Below, in pieces: positions 59,391-64,000 of a stretch of DNA of 64,000 nt. Where the stretch lies: positions 4,195,185 through 4,259,184 of the forward strand of contig NC_057009.1 of the NCBI RefSeq assembly GCF_000002595.2. The letters are read 5' to 3'. This stretch comes from Chlamydomonas reinhardtii (lineage: Eukaryota; Chlorophyta; Chlorophyceae; Chlamydomonadales; Chlamydomonadaceae). A program made the position numbers and the translations under genes. The first letter of the stretch is position 1, and every line of letters starts with the position of its first letter. The notes under the pieces are model-generated. The model did not search any database. It saw only the letters and a list, made by a program, of their open reading frames with translations, and had not been told where the DNA came from.

Positions 59391-59395
59391 TGTAA
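59391..59395 (+). terminator. Polyadenylation signal TGTAA
   Basis: About 350 nt after the stop at 59038. Confidence 0.5.
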
Positions 59396-59811
59396 ACGGG
59401 CTGTACCGCCCTTAGGTACATGCGGAAGCATGTGGATGCGCTGCTATTGTTCGTATCACATGGAGGTGGAGTGTACGAGCCGAATGAGCCTTTGACACTT
59501 TGAATTGATAGTGGAGAAGAGTACCGGTGTCGGAAATGTCGTGGTAGTGGTATCGTAGTGGAGATGGCGGCAAGCCTCGGCAAGTTATCATGCCCACCCC
59601 GTAGCTGTTATGCCCTTGGCGAAACGTAGTTGCCTGCTGCGCCATGCAGGTGCATGGTATGCATAGGCGATCTGCTGATCTGACCTGGCGGTCCGATGAG
59701 CCATCTGCCGGGCTGGTTGTTGTATTTGTGTTGCTTGGAACCAGTGAGCGGCATCGGCAATTCGACCGCACGAATTCATTCCAGGTGCCGACGCGGGCAC
59801 CAACTGTAACA

Positions 59812-59816
59812 TTACA
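59812..59816 (-). terminator. Polyadenylation signal TGTAA
   Basis: TTACA on the plus strand, about 165 nt downstream of the RAP-gene stop at 59979. Confidence 0.5.
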
Positions 59817-59885
59817 TATGGAATGCATTACGGCATATGACTGAACAGCCCCTGTGATGAGTGCCATGACCCGGACCCTCACACC

Positions 59886-59969
59886 GTGCAAGCCCCAGTG
59901 GGAGCCACACACATCGGGACTACGCTTTCCTGCCCCTTGCCATGTTCCATCACGAGTGCAAGCCCCAGT
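59886..59969. repeat. 59-bp repeat copy 2 with 14-bp flanking direct repeats
   Basis: The repeat (59898-59956) matches 18744-18802 with one mismatch. It is bracketed by perfect GTGCAAGCCCCAGT at 59886-59899 and 59956-59969, which resembles a target-site duplication made on insertion. Confidence 0.7.
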
Positions 59970-59978
59970 CACCTGCAG

Positions 59979-61205
59979 TCACCGCTTCCTCCTCCCCTTC
60001 CCCGCCGCAGCCGCAACCACCGCACCCCGCACGCGCGCCTGCAGCTTCGCCAGCCACACCGCCTCCTCCGCCCCCCCTCGCTCCACCTTCCCCGCCGCTT
60101 TGCCCGCCTGCCCCGCCCGGCCCGCCGCCGGCGCCGCCGCCGCTGCCGGCGGCGGCGGGGTAGTGGGCGGCGGCAGCTCTCGGTAGTCGAGGCCCACCAC
60201 CACTAGACCTAGCGCGCGAAGCGCCGCGTCCCGCGCCCGCGATGTGCCCAGCAGCCGCACCGGCTGCGAGGTGGTGAAATGCCAGGGGCCGTCCACCTCC
60301 ACTGCTACAGCCACACGGCGGCTGGCGCCTGCGCCGCCCTCTTGCAGAGCCCCCCTGCTACTGCTGGTGCTACTGCTGCTACTGCTACTGCTGCTGCTGC
60401 TGCTGCTGTTGCCGCTACTGCTGCTGCCGGCCCCGGCAGCGGGCACGCCGCCGTCCTCCTCGGCAAGTAGCCAGATGTCCACTGACCAACCCTTGACCTG
60501 CACGCGTGTGTATGTGTATTTGGCGGAGCACAGGCAGCGGCGAAAGAGGGGGTTCACATTCATGGGTGGTTAAGGAGAAGGGAAGTTGTTGTCAGGCATA
60601 CGGTAGTTTTACTGCTGGCGCGGGGGATGGGTGTGGAGTTTAGGTGCGCAGGGCGTGGGGCGAGGCGGCTTGAGAGCGGAGAGCCCCTGCCACACCAGGC
60701 CCGTGTCTCTTCCGGCCTTATTGGTTCCTCAGCACCTCCCCTCCCCTTGCCTACTTCCTTGTTCACAAAGGGAGTAGGAACACGTGTCCCAGTGCCCTCG
60801 AAGGCCTGTACTTCCACCTGTCCTGCCCCGCATCCGGTGTCTCCGGTTTGTCACATGGAGCGCCGCCCAGCCCTCAGCGCCTCCCCGCCCACCCACCCAC
60901 CCTTTCACCTGTGCCCCGCTAATTGGCTTGGTTTGGTTTCGCTTGGGCTGGTACTTACATCCACCCCCCACCCCACCCCACCCTACCCACACCCACACGC
61001 TCGCCCTCACCTTCCTCTCTAGCTGCGCCTCATAGCCCAACGCTCTGAGCTGGCGCCACACACCCCGCTGCAGCTCGCTCACACTCACAGAGCTGCGGCT
61101 GCGGGCCAGGGCCGCCAGCGCCGCCGCCCCGGCACCGCCCTCGTCGACGCTGCCGCCTCCCCGCCTCCCCTGAGGCTGTTGCCCCTCCTCCTGCTCCTGC
61201 TTCCC

Positions 61206-61236
<31 letters not shown>

Positions 61237-64000
61237 GGCTTACGTCCAGAGCCAGCAGGCGCCCTGGCAGCACCGGGCGTGCTGCTCCTGCTCCTGCTAC
61301 TGCTACTGCCGCTGCTACTGCTACTGCCGCTGCTACTGCTGCTGCCGCTGCTACTGCTGGTGCCGCTGCTACTGCTGCTGCCGCTGCTACTGCTACTGCC
61401 GCTCTCGCTGCTACTGCCGCTGAGCAGCTGCGGCCTGAGGGCTGCCCACACCCTCAGCGCCTGGCCCGTCATGCCGCGGCACTCGAGGCTGGAGCCGGAC
61501 AGCTCCACACCCCGGGCCCGGAGCGCCGCCACCAGCTCCTGCACACACAGGGCCACGCACAAACAGGACACAAATGTCTTATATTTGCAAGTGAGCCGCG
61601 TAAAGTGTCGTCCCCGCTCCCTGTCACCCGCTGAAGTGCAGCGTCGCTACCATTACCCACACGTGTGGGCCGCGCTTGGGTGCGACTCACGCAGCCTCGC
61701 GCAGCTGCCATGGTTTTGCAGCGTCTCACAACTCATCCCGACCCAACCACCCCGACCACCCCAACCACCCCAACCACCCCAACCGCCGCCACACGCACCT
61801 CCAGGAAGCCGTCCACACGCCGCCGCGCCCTGCCCGAGTTGGGCAGCAGCCCGCACGCCCCCGCCACCGCATACGCCCACGCCACACGTGACAGGTTGGC
61901 TGGCGCCAGACACCCGCCCCCGCCACTTCCGCTGCCGCCGCCGCCGCCGCCTTGCAGCCTGGGCGACAGGAAGTCTGCGGCCGCGGCAAACAGGTCCGCA
62001 AAGGCGGCAGCGTCGCCGTCGGAGCTATGGCTGCTACTGCCGCTGCCGCTACTGCTACTGCCGCTACTGCCGCGGCTGCTCCTGCTGCTGCTGCTCCTGC
62101 TCCTGCTCCTGCTGCTGCTGCTGCTGCCGTCGCCGCCGAATGTGGCCAGTACGTATAGCGCTGACACCACGTCGCGCACCTCCACCTCCCGACACTGCAT
62201 GCCGCGAGTCAGAGCCGCCGCCAGCGCCTGTGCACCGTGCGCGTGTGTGCGTGTGTATTGCATGTGCGCGTGTGCGTATACGTCTTTGGCGGTACGTCGA
62301 GATACACAGAACCTACACAGCCTTTCTCCCACAGGCACCGGCACGGTGTGACACAACAGTACTTCGCAGTCATGCCAGGCACCCCGCCGTGTCCCTACAC
62401 CGTCCATTGCTCCTGCCGCTCCCCCAGACCCCCACTGCTCCTGCCGCTCACCCGGAAGAACGGCCCGCTCCACCACCTCAGGCGACACAGCGACAGCGCC
62501 CCCGCCGTAAACATGTCGGGCCGCAGCCGGACTGCTCCTGCTGCCCCTGCCGCTGCCGCTGCCGCCCCTGGTGGTGCCGCCCCTGCGGCCGCTACCCCTG
62601 CAGCCGCTGTTGCCCCTGTTTCCACCGCCGGCCCTGCTTCCGCTCCTGATTCCGCCGCCGCCGCTGCCGCTGCCGCCGCCGCCTCTGCCGCCACTGCCTC
62701 CTGCTCCAGCCCCGCCACCACCGCCTCCAGCAGCCCCGGCTGATAGCGGCCCAGCAGCGTCACCAGCTGGGGGGGGGAAGAGAGAGGAAGGCAGGGATGA
62801 GCGGGGGTAAGGAAGAGGGAGGGAGAGGGGGGGGCAGGGATGGGAAGAGGGGGGGAGGCAAGGTGGACACAACCCCACGCTCTGTTGCATTGGGTTCGGT
62901 ATAGTTTGGACTGGTATGTACAACTCCCCCCCCCCTCCCCCTCCCCCTCACCCCACCCTCACCCCGTCACCCCCTCACCTCTGTGGGCCCCGCGGGCAGT
63001 CGCTCGCTGTAGCGCGACACGGCCTCCAGCAGCTGCAGCCGCCCGCCAGGCGTCAGCCCGCCGCCGCCGCCGCCGCCGCCGGCCGCACTGGCGCGGCCCT
63101 GCAGCGCGCGCCTGCATGGCGTGCGTAGTGCGAGTCATCAGTCATGTCTGCATGCGTACTTACGACAGCCCGTTAAGACGACCTCATGCCATTACCGCAT
63201 GTTTCATCCCGACACCGCCACCCCTGCCGCTACTCATCCCCTCTCATCCCACCAACCCTCTGCCGCCAGCCCGCCACCCACCCCACCACCCACCTCACCA
63301 CCCACCCCACCCGCCCCCGCCGCCGCCACTCACCCCACCAGCGCCGCCAGCTGATCCGCCGGCACGGTCGCGCCGCTGACCACCAGACCCAGCAGCACCC
63401 CCGCCGCGCCGTCGCCCGATATGCCGCCGCCGTCCCGCGCCAGCGCCTGCAGCCGCCCCTGCATGGCAGGGTGCTCCAGCTGCCGGACACCCAGAAAACC
63501 CGAGCCGCTGCCACTCCCGCTGCTACTGCTGCCGCTACTGCTACTGCTACTGCCGCTGGTGCTGCCGCTGCTGTCCTCCTGATCCAGTGCCACCAGCGCC
63601 GCCACCAGACTGGCCAACTGGTCCCCGCTGTAGGTGCGGATGTGCGTCTGCATCAGCCGGCAGGCGGCAGACCACACCTCCTGCGGCAGTAGCAGTAGCG
63701 GCAGCGGCAGGGGCGGCGGCAGGGGCGCCAAGACCAAGGGCGGCGAGACCAACAACGTAAACATGGCAGTGAGGTTTGGAACGCAACAACTTTGACTTTG
63801 CCACAGCGCGCAGCGTTCTATCGTGCGGGTGTCACGCGCAAAAACACCCACCACCATCGCCGCCATCGCCACCATCGCCACCATCATCAACCCGCCCGCT
63901 CCTCGCTCCTCACCTCCCCCGTATGGCCCGCCGCCGCCAACGCGGGCAGCAGGCGCGGCAGTAGCCCCGGCACCTCCGCCTCCACCGCCGCCGGCCGCCG
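59979..64000 (-). CDS. RAP-domain organellar RNA-binding protein, 3' part
   Basis: Exons 64000-63914 (partial), 63680-63334, 63111-62979, 62766-62452, 62227-61799, 61538-61011 and 60497-59979 join in frame to about 785 residues; the 5' end lies beyond the window. The last exon holds a RAP domain: VAVAVEVDGPWHFTTSQPVR, then LLGTSRARDAALRALGLVVV GLDYREL, interrupted before by a Ser-rich insert. Upstream are degenerate helical repeats such as DQLASLVAALVALDQED, GVLLGLVVSGATVPADQLAA and VVSALYVLATFGGDG, of OPR/heptatricopeptide character, separated by Ser, Gly, Ala and Gln homopolymers. RAP proteins act on chloroplast or mitochondrial RNA, with the RAP fold resembling a small endonuclease. The target is not readable. 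This is the second organelle RNA factor in the window, after the OPR gene at its other end. Confidence 0.8.
60920..60967 (+). repeat. Intronic repeat family A, copy 6
   Basis: TTGGTTTGGTTTCGCTTGGG CTGGTACTTACATCCACCC, antisense in an intron of the RAP gene, 44 bp from the exon end at 61011. Confidence 0.6.
61180..61420 (-). repeat. Coding Ser and Gln homopolymer block
   Basis: Tandem CTGCTACTGCTACTGCCG units on the plus strand encode Ser-Gly-Ser-Ser repeats, next to a run of about nine Gln, in the RAP protein. Similar Ser-rich tracts recur at 60360-60430, 62030-62130 and 63510-63560. Confidence 0.8.
62885..62927 (+). repeat. Intronic repeat family A, copy 7
   Basis: GCATTGGGTTCGGTATAGTT TGGACTGGTATGTACAACTCC, antisense in a 212-bp intron of the RAP gene, 52 bp from the exon end at 62979. 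Confidence 0.7.

Larger units (their letters stand above)
59039..59978. other. Convergent intergenic region
   Basis: 3' UTRs of the membrane protein gene (+) and the RAP-domain gene (-). It contains polyadenylation signals for both and the second copy of the 59-bp repeat. No gene is seen. Confidence 0.55.

Noticed and set aside
1-64000. CRISPR arrays, rRNA or tRNA genes
   Set aside because: Tandem tracts are simple coding or intronic microsatellites without regular spacers, and I found no tRNA cloverleaf or rRNA motif. The GGTTCG in repeat family A resembles a T-loop word but has no matching stems.
1-64000. LTR, LINE or DNA-transposon coding regions
   Set aside because: No reverse transcriptase, integrase, transposase or capsid motifs were seen in any frame; only short non-coding dispersed repeats.

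Overview
The window is nuclear DNA of a green alga, most likely a chlamydomonadalean (Chlamydomonas or a volvocine relative). The evidence is very GC-rich coding sequence, genes with many short GT-AG introns, long Ala, Gln, Gly, Ser and Pro homopolymers inside proteins, (GT)n/(CA)n microsatellites in introns, TGTAA polyadenylation signals, octotricopeptide (OPR) and RAP-domain proteins, chloroplast-type targeting peptides and plant-type protein families. There is no bacterial, viral or organellar gene organisation. I rebuilt every gene by hand from splice sites with reading-phase bookkeeping, and nearly all exon joins close in frame.

Layout. 1-3139 (+): 3' part of an OPR-repeat protein. 4028-10645 (-): 13-exon coiled-coil protein with a C-terminal CEP164-like WW module (cilium/basal-body candidate). 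12189-14740 (-): unknown Ser/Pro-rich protein. 15070-18107 (+): plastid-targeted SAM methyltransferase of a plant family, divergent from the previous gene. 19217-24891 (+): large unknown low-complexity protein. 25765-25935 (-): SERF-like small protein. 27311-30142 (-): SRSF1-type SR splicing factor. 30783-32350 (-) and 32575-33162 (+): divergent pair encoding a protein with a CxC cysteine cluster and a 55-residue microprotein. 34557-34946 (-): SDHAF3. 35075-35405 (-): TOM22/TOM9. 36196-45913 (-): an 11-exon, 2401-codon reading frame fusing a two-module GTP cyclohydrolase I, a methyltransferase-like domain and a BBE-type FAD oxidase. 46459-49982 (+): an animal-type phosphomevalonate-kinase-like domain fused to adenine phosphoribosyltransferase, divergent from the previous gene. 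51038-56595 (-): a PAO/TIC55/PTC52-type Rieske oxygenase. 57524-59038 (+): unknown membrane protein. 59979-64000 (-): RAP-domain protein that continues past the window edge.

The neighbouring genes do not form one pathway. The most notable content is two domain fusions lying head to head: cyclohydrolase-methyltransferase-oxidase and PMK-like-APRT. The others are the tightly spaced TOM22-SDHAF3 pair, a family of about 40-bp elements recurring in introns of several genes, and a supported GC-AG intron. Function calls rest on remembered family motifs; no search was run. Exon boundaries are inferred from sequence, not from transcripts.
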